Source of the DNA: Streptomyces sp. CA-210063
Lineage (GTDB): Bacteria; Actinomycetota; Actinomycetes; Streptomycetales; Streptomycetaceae
Direction: 5' to 3'
Assembly: GCF_024612015.1 (NCBI RefSeq)
Contig: NZ_CP102512.1
Location: 1,922,001-1,986,000, forward strand
Length of the DNA stretch: 64,000 nucleotides
Shown: positions 54,629 through 62,466 of the stretch, piece after piece
How positions within the stretch are numbered: position 1 is the stretch's first letter
How the letters are laid out: each line of letters starts with the position of its first letter
Position numbers and translations under genes: made by a program
The notes under the pieces: generated by a model
Databases searched by the model: none
The model's input: only the letters and a program-made list of their open reading frames with translations
What the model was told of the DNA's origin: nothing

Positions 54629-55644
54629 GCACCGCGCAACAGGAGACCCCGGGGAGGTCCTGGTCCGGGGATCCCTACGCCAAGGCCCTGCGCACCGGCC
54701 GTGGCCCGCTCTTCCTGCGTCGCGACGACGGCTGGCTGCTGCCCCTGGAGGTGGAGCGGTGGTGCGCCCGCGCCGACGCCGTGGACCAGGAGGTCCTCCG
54801 GCGGTGCGAGGGAGCGGTGCTGGACGTGGGCTGCGGGCCGGGACGGCTGGTGGTGGAACTCGCCGCGCTGGGACGGCCCGTACTCGGTATCGACGTCAGC
54901 GAGGCGGCCGTCGCCCACACCGTGGGACTCGGCGGGCAGGCCCTGCGGCGCTCGGTCTTCGCACCGCTGCCCGGCGAGGGCCGCTGGGGCACCGCCCTGC
55001 TCCTCGACGGGAACCTCGGCATCGGCGGCGACCCGCGCGCCCTGCTCCGTCGACTCGGTGAACTACTGCTCCCCGGCGGGCTGTTGATCGCCGAGACGGT
55101 CCCCGCGGACGTGGACGAGCGCGTCGAGGTCCGCCTCGTGGGGGCCGCCGGCGGCAGCAGTCCCGTCGGCGCCCACGAGACGGCCGACAGCAGCGGCCTC
55201 AGCAGCCCCCACGAGACGGCCGGCGGCAGCGGTCCCGGCAGCCCCCACGAGACGGCCGACAGCAGCGGTCCCGGCAGCCCCCACGAGACGGCCGACAGCA
55301 GCGGTCCCGGCAGCCCCCACGAGACGGCCGACAGCAGCGGTCCCGGCAACCCCCACGAGACGGCCGACAGAAGCGGTCCCGGCAACCCCCACGAGACGGC
55401 CGGCAGCAGCGGTGCCGGTGATGCCCCGTTCCCGTGGGCCCGGCTCGGCACGCCGGCGCTGCTGCGGTGCGCCCGTCCGCTCGGCTGGCGCGCCGCCGGT
55501 CAGTGGACGGCGGGCGGCCGGTCCTTCGTCGCCCTGCGCAGCCGCAGGGCCAGCAGCAGCGCCGAGCCACCGAAGAGCAGGGCCGTGATCAGCAGCCAGC
55601 GGGGCAGGAAGCCGTCCGCCGAGAGCGCGGTGGCGGACGCGTAG
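54625..55644 (+). CDS. SAM-dependent methyltransferase with 12-residue repeat insert
   Basis: A 339-residue class I methyltransferase. The SAM motif is VLDVGCGPGRLVVELAALG (about 66-84) with acidic GIDVSEAAV. The fold runs to ETVPADVDERVEVRLV, is then interrupted by about 95 residues of tandem repeats (SPHETADSSGPG, seven copies, about 175-270), and resumes with FPWARLGTPALLRCARPLGW and the last strand GGRSFVALR. About 30 further residues past that strand extend into the convergent membrane-protein gene (145-bp overlap), suggesting the original stop was lost. Start overlaps DUF2064 stop (ATGA). Substrate unknown. Confidence 0.85.
   Translation: MSTAQQETPGRSWSGDPYAKALRTGRGPLFLRRDDGWLLPLEVERWCARADAVDQEVLRRCEGAVLDVGCGPGRLVVELAALGRPVLGIDVSEAAVAHTVGLGGQALRRSVFAPLPGEGRWGTALLLDGNLGIGGDPRALLRRLGELLLPGGLLIAETVPADVDERVEVRLVGAAGGSSPVGAHETADSSGLSSPHETAGGSGPGSPHETADSSGPGSPHETADSSGPGSPHETADSSGPGNPHETADRSGPGNPHETAGSSGAGDAPFPWARLGTPALLRCARPLGWRAAGQWTAGGRSFVALRSRRASSSAEPPKSRAVISSQRGRKPSAESAVADA
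55147..55432. repeat. 36-bp in-frame minisatellite inside methyltransferase gene
   Basis: Seven CACGAGACGGCC cores recur at exactly 36-bp steps (55174, 55210, 55246, 55282, 55318, 55354, 55390). Inner copies are almost identical, outer ones diverge, which is the signature of recent unequal exchange. Confidence 0.92.
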
Positions 55645-55961
55645 CGGTCCGTCACCCTGCCGCTGATCAGCGGGAACCACACCAGCAGGAGCAACCCGGA
55701 GAGAGCCGCCGGTACGCGCACATACGTGACCCACTCGCGGTGACCGGCCGCCTCGGAAGCCCGTACGACCGCACGGTCGGCGATCGCGTACAGCGGCAGC
55801 AGGACCAGGTCGTGCACCACCGCCGCGCCCACGAACCACAGCGCGACCTCGAACCAGTCGTCCGCGAACAGCCGTACCCCCGCATATCCGGCGAACGCGA
55901 ACGAACAGGCGAGGAGCAGCAGGTGGAACGGGCTGCCGAGCGGCAGACGGAACTTCCCCAT
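55500..55961 (-). CDS. Four-span membrane protein coupled to Mo oxidoreductase
   Basis: A 153-residue protein with four hydrophobic segments (about 10-30, 35-58, 78-100, 118-143). Its start overlaps the stop of the molybdoenzyme gene (TGATG), so it is translationally coupled and may help membrane assembly of that enzyme. Its last 145 nt overlap the convergent methyltransferase. No family recognised; the C-terminus LRLRRATKDRPPAVH is basic. Confidence 0.75.
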   Translation of the reverse strand: MGKFRLPLGSPFHLLLLACSFAFAGYAGVRLFADDWFEVALWFVGAAVVHDLVLLPLYAIADRAVVRASEAAGHREWVTYVRVPAALSGLLLLVWFPLISGRVTDRYASATALSADGFLPRWLLITALLFGGSALLLALRLRRATKDRPPAVH

Positions 55962-57229
55962 CACAGGTCTCCGAACGTCATCCGGGCCACCCACTTGGTG
56001 TTGAGGACACCGGGCGCGGCGGGCACGATGACACGCGCCGGGTAGCCGTGGTCGGGGGTCAGCGGCTCCCCGTTGACGTCCAGGGCGAGCAGGGAGCGCG
56101 CGTCGCGCACCTGGTTGGCGCGCAGGGCGGCCCTGCGGAAGGCACCGCGCCGCTGAAGGGACTCCACCAGGACGTCGGGCGGCGCGTCGGCCTCGTACCC
56201 GACGAGGGCGGCGAGGTCGCGCAGCCGTACGCCCCGCCACCACTGGTCGGAGGTCGACCACCCCTCCACGCAGGCGATGGGCAACGCCGCGCTGTGCAGG
56301 GGAAGTTGGAGCAGATCGGCCCGGCTGAGCCGTACGGTGCCGCCGGGCCCGGTCACCGTCAGCCGCCACGCCTCCTCGGTCGTCTCCGCCGCGCTGATCC
56401 CGCGTGACGCGGCCGTCTTGTTGATCTGGAAGCCGCCGGGGCCGCTGCCCGGCTCGGCACCGCCGTGCGGGGCGAGGAGGGCGGTGGCCCGCAGCGGCCC
56501 GTCGAAGTTCTGCCCCGCCGTGGTGACGAACAGCAGCAGCGAGCCGCCTCCGACCAGCCCCAGCGCCCCGCGTCGGGAGGTGGTGGGCTCGGCCGGGTCC
56601 GGGGACACGAGCGAGGGCTCCGCCGAGGACACCGGCGGAGCCTCCGGCTCCCCGCCGCGCGCCCGCTCCCGCATGCGGCGCAGGTTACGCAGCGCCGTCG
56701 GCGCCCTCAGCACCACATGCGCGACGAACGCGGCGAAGAACACCCAGGCGCCGTAGAAGTGCAGGGGGTAGAACGAGCCGGGGAAGAGGTAGTCGAGCTG
56801 GACGTTGAGGACCCCGGTGACGAACTCGAAGAGGGCGCCGCCGACCAGCAGGAGCAGCGACAGACGCTCCAGCGCGTGGGCGAGCGACCGGACGGGCGGC
56901 AGCTGGAACAGTCTCGGCACCACCGACCACAGCTTGGCCAGCAGTACGGGGACCAGGGTGATGCCGAGCGTGACGTGCACGCCCTGGTTGAGGCGGTACA
57001 GCCAGGGCGGGTCGGTCGGCCAGGCGAACAGGTAGAAGCCGAGGATCCCCTTGTCGGGGGTCTGGTCGTTCACGGGCGACAGTCCCGGGTTGTACGCCGC
57101 GTAGGACAGCAGCCCCGTCACGAACAGCACCATGACCCCGGCGAGCAGCACCACCCCGAGTACGGAGGTCAGCCAGGGGCCGCGCAGCGGGCTGCGCCAG
57201 AACGCGGGGGAGGAAGGAGTCCGTGCCAT
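55961..57229 (-). CDS. Molybdopterin-dependent oxidoreductase fused to cytochrome-b-like membrane domain
   Basis: A 422-residue protein. About 200 N-terminal residues form four to five membrane spans with histidines (NQGVHVTLGI, FYPLHFYGAW), like cytochrome b561. A linker and a Tat-like RRGALGLVGGG stretch follow, then a sulfite-oxidase/YedY-type Mo domain (about 275-422) in which the Mo-ligating cysteine is in LPIACVEGWSTSDQW (about 319) and the end reads LNTKWVARM. The fusion would pass electrons between the quinone pool and an extracytoplasmic substrate. It is more similar to MsrP-type than to soluble sulfite oxidases. Substrate unknown. Divergent from the polytopic protein at 57343. Confidence 0.88.
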   Translation of the reverse strand: MARTPSSPAFWRSPLRGPWLTSVLGVVLLAGVMVLFVTGLLSYAAYNPGLSPVNDQTPDKGILGFYLFAWPTDPPWLYRLNQGVHVTLGITLVPVLLAKLWSVVPRLFQLPPVRSLAHALERLSLLLLVGGALFEFVTGVLNVQLDYLFPGSFYPLHFYGAWVFFAAFVAHVVLRAPTALRNLRRMRERARGGEPEAPPVSSAEPSLVSPDPAEPTTSRRGALGLVGGGSLLLFVTTAGQNFDGPLRATALLAPHGGAEPGSGPGGFQINKTAASRGISAAETTEEAWRLTVTGPGGTVRLSRADLLQLPLHSAALPIACVEGWSTSDQWWRGVRLRDLAALVGYEADAPPDVLVESLQRRGAFRRAALRANQVRDARSLLALDVNGEPLTPDHGYPARVIVPAAPGVLNTKWVARMTFGDL

Positions 57230-57342
57230 GCCCCGACCGTAGGTCCGGAGGCCCGGGCGAGAGGGGCCGCGACCCATGACGAAACGCTGACGTCTGCGCC
57301 TGTCAGGGGGCCGTGGACGGCCGTCCGGCCTAGCGTTCCCGC

Positions 57343-58800
57343 GTGACCCGCGATCTCCGCAACCGTGCTCCCGACGACGGTGACCTCTGCGACAGTGCTC
57401 TGCGCGACCGCGACCTCCGGCGCGATCTGTACGCGGCCGTGGCCGCTGTCCTGCTCGTCGTGGCCGCCGCGCTGGTCGGCGTCGCCATCAAACGCGCCAA
57501 GGACGTCCTCCACGTGGGCTGGCCACCGCTGTACGCCAACTGGCTGCCGCACACCGGCCCCGGCACCCCGGCCGCACTGGCCGTCGCGGTCGCGGTCGTG
57601 GCGTACGGCCCTCAGCTCGCCGCCCGGCTGCCCTGGCGCTCCCTGCTGTGGACCTCCTGGGCCACCGCCATGGCCTGGACGTGGTCCCTCGCCCTCGTCG
57701 ACGGCTGGCACCGCGGGATCGCGCGGCGGTTGACGACCAGGTACGAGTACCTCCAGGTCATCGACCGCTTCGACGACATCCCCGGCACCCTGCGTACCTT
57801 CACCGGCCACATCCTGGAGGGTTCCCCGGACCAGTGGCCCCCGCACGTCGCCGGACACCCGCCGGCGGCCACCCTCACCTTCGTGCTGCTCGACCGGATC
57901 GGTCTGGGCGGCGGAGCATGGGCCGGCGTCTGGTGCGTCACCGTCGGCGCCACGGCGTGCGCGGCCGTGCTCGTCACGGTCCGGGCCGTGGCCGGGGAGG
58001 CCCTGGCGAGGCGGGCGGCACCCTTCCTGGTCCTCGCGCCGGCCGCGGTATGGATGGGCACCTCCGCCGACGGCTACTTCGCGGCGGTCGCCGCGTGGTC
58101 CGTGGCCCTGCTCGCGCTCGCGCTGACCGGACGCACGGCACTCCGACGCCGGACGGCGGCGTTCGGCTCGGGGCTGCTCTTCGGCCTGACCTGCTACCTG
58201 TCGTACGGGCTCACGCTGTTCGTTCTGATCGCGGCAGGCGTGCTGGTCCTGGGGCGGCACCAGCTCCGGCATCCCGCCCGGGGGCTGTTCCTCCTGCTCC
58301 CCGGCCTCGCCGTCGTCCCGCTGCTGTTCACCCTCGCCGGGTTCGACTGGTGGGAGGCGTACCACCTGCTGGTCCGGCGCTACCACCAGGGTGCCGGCGG
58401 CTTCCGCCCGTACGGCTACTGGGTGTGGGCGAACCTCGCGTGCACGGTGCTCGTCGTGGGCCTGGCGACCGTGGCGGGCCTGCGGCGGGCAGGTGTCACG
58501 CTCGTCCGGCGGCGCCACCGCCTCGTACCCCGGCGGCGGGACGGCATCCTGCCCCGCCCGGGCCGGCCCGGCGGCCCCGATGCCGAGTTCCGCCTCGCCC
58601 TGCTCGTGTCGGCCGCCGCGCTCGCCCTGCTGGTCGCCGACCTGTCCGGGATGAGCAAGGCCGAGACCGAACGGATCTGGCTGCCGTTCGCGCTGTGGCT
58701 GCTCCCGGCCTGCGCTCTCCTCACCCGGCCGCGCGCCTGGCTCACCACCCAGGCCGCCCTCGCCCTGCTCCTCAACCACCTCCTGCTGACCGGCTGGTGA
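57343..58800 (+). CDS. Polytopic membrane protein, GT-C glycosyltransferase-like
   Basis: A 485-residue protein with about 11 membrane spans. The pattern of long spans, a loop with GHPPAATLTFVLLDRIG, and the late MSKAETERIWLPF motif is that of Streptomyces GT-C-type (polyprenyl-phosphate-sugar) transferases of the mannosyltransferase group. MSKAETERIW/LP is frequent in them. Start GTG 57343. It would use the lipid-linked sugar made by the nearby GT2 enzyme (inference). The stop codon lies inside an 11-bp tandem repeat array. Confidence 0.72.
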   Translation: MTRDLRNRAPDDGDLCDSALRDRDLRRDLYAAVAAVLLVVAAALVGVAIKRAKDVLHVGWPPLYANWLPHTGPGTPAALAVAVAVVAYGPQLAARLPWRSLLWTSWATAMAWTWSLALVDGWHRGIARRLTTRYEYLQVIDRFDDIPGTLRTFTGHILEGSPDQWPPHVAGHPPAATLTFVLLDRIGLGGGAWAGVWCVTVGATACAAVLVTVRAVAGEALARRAAPFLVLAPAAVWMGTSADGYFAAVAAWSVALLALALTGRTALRRRTAAFGSGLLFGLTCYLSYGLTLFVLIAAGVLVLGRHQLRHPARGLFLLLPGLAVVPLLFTLAGFDWWEAYHLLVRRYHQGAGGFRPYGYWVWANLACTVLVVGLATVAGLRRAGVTLVRRRHRLVPRRRDGILPRPGRPGGPDAEFRLALLVSAAALALLVADLSGMSKAETERIWLPFALWLLPACALLTRPRAWLTTQAALALLLNHLLLTGW

Positions 58801-58841
58801 CCGGCTGGTGACCGGCTGGTGACCGGCTGGTGACCGGCTGC
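58787..58841. repeat. 11-bp tandem repeat over the stop codon
   Basis: TGACCGGCTGG is repeated from 58787, with four exact copies and a fifth ending in C. The stop codon of the preceding gene is in the second copy. Each unit equals one helical turn. Confidence 0.9.
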
Positions 58842-58927
58842 GGGGCTCCGCTCACGCAGCGGCGGCAACGCGCATCCGTCGCCGCTGCGGGGCACCCTGG
58901 ACGCATGGGGCAGAGGACCGTGAAGTC

Positions 58928-59125
58928 ATGACGGTCGACGTGACGGCTGACCACGTCATTCCGCTGCCACCCGAACGGGTGGCCGCCTACGCCATGGACT
59001 GGCGCCACGACGCCTGGGGGCACCTCCCATGCCCGTTCAGGGCTACGGGGGAGGACGCAGGGCATCCGCACGGCGGAGCTGACCAGGCAGGCGGACGGGG
59101 GCGGCTTCGGCATCGTCGCAAACAT
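58928..59125 (+). pseudogene. SRPBCC (polyketide cyclase-like) gene broken by a palindromic insert
   Basis: MTVDVTADHVIPLPPERVAAY begins like a small SRPBCC/START-fold protein. After DWRHDA a 40-bp palindromic block (59015-59054) interrupts it, and the frame needed for GIRTAELTRQADGGGFGI resumes shifted by one. Homology ends soon after. A complete SRPBCC paralogue lies 450 nt downstream. Confidence 0.65.
59015..59054. repeat. Small palindromic insertion (CACCTCCCA type)
   Basis: TGGGGGCACCTCCCATGCCC, a GTTCA loop, then GGGCTACGGGGGAGG folds into a hairpin. Similar GGGGGCACCTCCC...GGGGGAGG elements recur in many Streptomyces genomes (from memory). Flanks GACGC/ACGC look like a short target duplication. 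Confidence 0.6.
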
Positions 59126-59195
59126 CGATTGGCACGGCAGCCCGTCGGGTACCGGCCGGCGGCGCGGCCCCGCGCCACACGGAACGGAGAACGCC

Positions 59196-59390
59196 ATGGC
59201 AGAGATCAGTCCCCTCGACCTGCAGAAGGCCCTGAAGGACGCCGACTATCCGGCCAGCAGCGACGATCTCATCTCGCTGGCCGAGAACAACGGCGCCGAC
59301 GACGCCGTCGTCAAGAAGATCTCCCAGTCCGGGACGAAGCAGTTCGACGGACCCAACGACGTGCAGAAGTCCGTCTTCGGCAACGACTAG
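59196..59390 (+). CDS. DUF2795 domain-containing protein
   Basis: A 64-residue protein matching DUF2795: SPLDLQKALKDADYPASSDD then LISLAENNGADDAVVKKI and a short tail. CGGAGAA precedes the ATG. The family is common in actinobacteria, often stress-induced; role unknown. Confidence 0.85.
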   Translation: MAEISPLDLQKALKDADYPASSDDLISLAENNGADDAVVKKISQSGTKQFDGPNDVQKSVFGND

Positions 59391-59570
59391 CAAGACGGTG
59401 GAATCCGCGCTCATCGTCGGCTCGGCCGAGTCGACACCATGGCCCCGGCCTGCCCGGACGGTTCCCCCCTCGATCACCGCGCCATGGGCGACCGGTAGCG
59501 GCGGGGATTGGGTTCGGGCGGGCCGGGCACGCGTTCCGCCGTACGACCCCGAGGCTAGGACGGTTCCGCG

Positions 59571-59984
59571 ATGACCGAGTACGAACGTTCACGGACGATG
59601 CCCGCACTACCCGAACACATCTTCGATCAGGCCGCCCATGTCGACCAGCTGGAGACCTGGCTGCCGCAGGACCTGCACGTGAACGCCGGGGATCTTCCCG
59701 CCGTCACCGTGCACGAGGACCGCACCGACGAGGACACCTCCGCCTTGTTCCGCGCCCAGCGGGACCAGATGCGGCTCGAATGGGGGACCCGCGACCAAGG
59801 CAGCTACGCGGGGTGGCTCCAGGTAGCGGGTATCGGCAGCGGAGCCAGTGAGGTGACGGTGCACCTGTCGTTCTTCGACGACAGCCACGACCCGGGCGAG
59901 AAGGCCGTCCGCGACGCCCTGGAGAGCAGCCTTCAGCGGCTGGAGGAGCAGGTGCGGCTGCGCGTCGACAACGCGGCCGGCTGA
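59571..59984 (+). CDS. SRPBCC family protein
   Basis: A 137-residue protein of the START/SRPBCC ligand-binding fold: an N-terminal strand, PALPEHIFDQAAHVDQLETW, then long beta strands (EVTVHLSFFDD) and a C-terminal helix LESSLQRLEEQVRLRV. AGGACGG precedes the ATG. It is probably intact and may be a paralogue of the broken gene at 58928. Ligand unknown. Confidence 0.75.
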   Translation: MTEYERSRTMPALPEHIFDQAAHVDQLETWLPQDLHVNAGDLPAVTVHEDRTDEDTSALFRAQRDQMRLEWGTRDQGSYAGWLQVAGIGSGASEVTVHLSFFDDSHDPGEKAVRDALESSLQRLEEQVRLRVDNAAG

Positions 59985-60018
59985 CCGGCGGGCAGCGCAC
60001 GGCACATGCACGCGCCCG

Positions 60019-60060
60019 GCAGTACGCCGTCGCAGCGCCCAGCAGTACGCCGTCGCAGCG
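60019..60060. repeat. 19-bp direct repeat
   Basis: GCAGTACGCCGTCGCAGCG occurs at 60019-60037 and 60042-60060 (23-bp period), in the otherwise featureless 268-bp gap after the SRPBCC gene. Confidence 0.75.
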
Positions 60061-60252
60061 TCCGGACCGTGGGCCGCCGAGGAGGAGGGCAGCCAACCCC
60101 CGGCCGTGAGCGCCACACGACGGGGCCCGGTGGCAATGGACCCCGCCGGGAGGTCCATTGGAGTGGCTTTCCCCGGCCTGGACGGGGTCGGAGCCGTGAG
60201 CGGCGGGCGGGGCGGTCGTGGATCTCCGGCCAGGATGCCGGCGTGGCCCCGC

Positions 60253-61167
60253 TCAGCCCGTGTACCGGCGGGCGGTCGACCGGCGTTGGGGATCCTCCAG
60301 CAGCCGCAACCGTGACTCGACCTCCGCCGGCAACACCCGCCGTTCACGCAGCACCCACGGCAACGCGGCCGCCGCCTCAGCGAAGGCCAGCACAGACGTG
60401 GTGTCGCGAGGGACCGTGCGGGCCAGGTACGCGGTGCGGCGCAGTGCACGACCCGCCGGGCGGCGAAGCCAGGTGAACCACAGGGTGTTGCGGATGCCGT
60501 GGGTCCGGCGCAGCGTGGCGTCCCTGACGACCGACGGATGATGATGGGCCGTCAGGTGGTCGGCGTACGTCAGCCACCAGCCGTCGACGGCGAGGTCCGC
60601 GGCGAGCAGTTCCTCCTCGCCGCCGAGCCACAGCCGGGGATGGAAGCCGCCGGCGGCCCGGAAGGCGTCGGCCCGCAGTACGGTCGCGGCGGCGAGGAAG
60701 GAGCCGAGAGCCGGTCCCGGAAGCCAGCTCGGCCCGGGGATGGGCGAGTCGCGCAGTTCGGTGACGATCGGGTCCTCGGTGCCGTCCGGTTCGACGACGA
60801 TGCGTGCCGTGACCGCTCCGAGCGCGGGATGCCGGTCGAGCAGGTCGGCGGCCCCGGACAACGCGCCGGGCGCCCACCAGGAGTCGTCGTCGCTGAACGC
60901 CACGTACGGGGTGTCGAGGGCGCGCACTCCGTCCGTGCGGGCGAGGGCCCCCCGGTTGAACGGCAGGCTCAGCACCCGCACTTGGGGGAAGCCGCGGGCG
61001 AGCAGGTCGCGGGTGCCGTCGGTGGAGGCGTTGTCGGCGACGACGACGGGAGGCCGCTCGGGCAGGTCGAGGAGGTGGCGGAGGGTGCACGCGAGCGAGG
61101 GCGCGCGGTTGCGGGTGGCGATGACGACGCCGACGGATGCGTGGGGCATGGGATGTCGGTGGGTCAT
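60253..61167 (-). CDS. Glycosyltransferase family 2
   Basis: A 304-residue GT-A enzyme. VGVVIATRNRAPSLACTL and VVVADNASTDGT form the nucleotide pocket, and VAFSDDDSWWAPGAL (about 95) holds the D-x-D. GGEEELLAADLA near 200 is the expected acceptor region. Start 61167 is chosen because ATGA overlaps the stop of the GT9 gene; MTHRHPMPHASVG also holds a second ATG. Last gene of the heptose-type chain. Confidence 0.88.
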   Translation of the reverse strand: MTHRHPMPHASVGVVIATRNRAPSLACTLRHLLDLPERPPVVVADNASTDGTRDLLARGFPQVRVLSLPFNRGALARTDGVRALDTPYVAFSDDDSWWAPGALSGAADLLDRHPALGAVTARIVVEPDGTEDPIVTELRDSPIPGPSWLPGPALGSFLAAATVLRADAFRAAGGFHPRLWLGGEEELLAADLAVDGWWLTYADHLTAHHHPSVVRDATLRRTHGIRNTLWFTWLRRPAGRALRRTAYLARTVPRDTTSVLAFAEAAAALPWVLRERRVLPAEVESRLRLLEDPQRRSTARRYTG

Positions 61168-62117
61168 GGGATGTCGGTGAGTCGGCCGAAGGCTTCCAGG
61201 ACGTCTTCGGGGCGGATACGCGACAGGACCGGGTCGGTGCGGCGCCCGTGGGGGTCGCCGTCCGGGCCCGGGTGCCACAGGACCTGGTGGCGTGGATGCG
61301 CGGGTGGGCCCCAGCGGCTGGGCGGCACGGGGCCGAAAAGGGTGACGGAGGGGGCGGCGTGGGCCACGGCGAGGTGGGCGATGCCGGTGTCGCCGCTGAC
61401 CACGGCGCGGGCGCCGGCGACGAGCGCGGAGAGCCGTCCGAAGGGAAGGCCGCCGCCGAACACGTCGGTGTCGGGCAGCCGCGCCTCCTTGGTCAGCCGG
61501 GCCACCAGGTCCTCCTCGCCGGCTCCCCCGGTGACCACGACCCGGTGGCCGCGCTCGCGCAGGGCGGTGGCCACGGTCGCGTAGCGGTCGACGGGCCAGC
61601 AGCGTGACGGCGCTCCGGCACCGGGGTGCAGGACGATCGCGCCGGGCGCCGGGGACGGGTCCGCCGGGCGGGGCAGCCGTAGGTCCAAGGCGTCGGCGGC
61701 CATGCCGTACGCCTCGACGAAGCGGCACCAGCGGTCCCGTTCGTGTTCCTCGGCGTACCAGGGCGGTCCGTCGATCTCGGGCGTGTCGGGGTGCGCGAAG
61801 GCCAGGAGCCGGCGGGGACGCAGGGTCTGCAGGAGCCGGTGGCTGGGCGGCCCGTTGCCGTGCAGGTCGACCGCGACGTCGGGTGGGGGCCCGGTCCAGT
61901 CGAGGCTGCGGGGTACGGCGCGGCCGGGGGCGGAGGCGGGCAGCAGCCGGTCGACCGCTCCCGTCGCGGCCGCCACGGGGGCGAGCTCGGCCGGGGCTGC
62001 CAGCACCAGTTCGTGGTCCGGGAGGCCCCGGCGCAGCGCGCGCAGCGCGGGGACACCGGCGAGGAGGTCACCGAGGCCCAGGGCGCGCAGGACGAGCAGA
62101 CGGGGGGGCGTGTTCAT
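61164..62117 (-). CDS. Glycosyltransferase family 9 (heptosyltransferase-like)
   Basis: A 317-residue GT-B enzyme. LLVLRALGLGDLLAGVPALRA is the GT9 start (first 20 residues of that run are diagnostic), IVLHPGAGAPSRCWP lies near 165, and the second-domain motif VSGDTGIAHLAVAHAAPSV near 245 contains the nucleotide-sugar histidine. GGAAGGAG precedes the ATG, which overlaps (ATGA) the end of a decayed HldE-like gene. GT9 enzymes transfer heptose from ADP-heptose; with GmhB upstream a heptose donor is likely. Confidence 0.9.
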   Translation of the reverse strand: MNTPPRLLVLRALGLGDLLAGVPALRALRRGLPDHELVLAAPAELAPVAAATGAVDRLLPASAPGRAVPRSLDWTGPPPDVAVDLHGNGPPSHRLLQTLRPRRLLAFAHPDTPEIDGPPWYAEEHERDRWCRFVEAYGMAADALDLRLPRPADPSPAPGAIVLHPGAGAPSRCWPVDRYATVATALRERGHRVVVTGGAGEEDLVARLTKEARLPDTDVFGGGLPFGRLSALVAGARAVVSGDTGIAHLAVAHAAPSVTLFGPVPPSRWGPPAHPRHQVLWHPGPDGDPHGRRTDPVLSRIRPEDVLEAFGRLTDIP

Positions 62118-62466
62118 GGGGCTCCTTCCCGTACACGTGCCGTCGGCGCGGTGGCGGAGCGGCCGTCGAGGTACGCCAGCAGGACCGCCTGCCCGCCCCA
62201 CTCCTCGAGCGGCGCGGCCTCGGGCAGGTCGGTGCGGAGGACATATCTCCCCCATCGGCTCTCTCGACGGGGCCACGCAGGGCGCCACCGACCGGTCGCC
62301 GAGCAGCACGCAGGGCACGCCGTACGGCCGCGGCGCTCGGCCGGCGCGCCAGGCGCGTCCGGCGCGCAGAGCGAGACGACGGGGTGCCGACAGCGGCGGC
62401 GAGGCGGGCCGGCCCGTCGAGCGGTACGTCGCCGAAGCTGTCGAGGCGGGTGCCGGGCGCTTTCAC
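62114..62466 (-). pseudogene. Decayed HldE/RfaE2-like heptose-1-P adenylyltransferase
   Basis: GTG 62466 overlaps the gmhB stop (GTGA), and a terminal TGA (62116-62114) overlaps the GT9 start (ATGA), so a gene certainly once lay here. In the second reading frame the end is YVLRTDLPEAAPLEEWGG, then QAVLLAYLDGRSATAP, which resembles the C-terminus of RfaE2/HldE (family: GGDY...LPEA...WGGQVVVLPYLDGRSTT). The start frame and end frame differ, and the nucleotidyl motif HxGH is missing, so it is deleted and frameshifted. N-terminal identity uncertain. Confidence 0.5.

Noticed and set aside
55147..55432. 36-bp regularly spaced repeats resembling a CRISPR array
   Set aside because: Units are directly contiguous with no unique spacers, keep a coding frame within the methyltransferase, and no cas gene is nearby.
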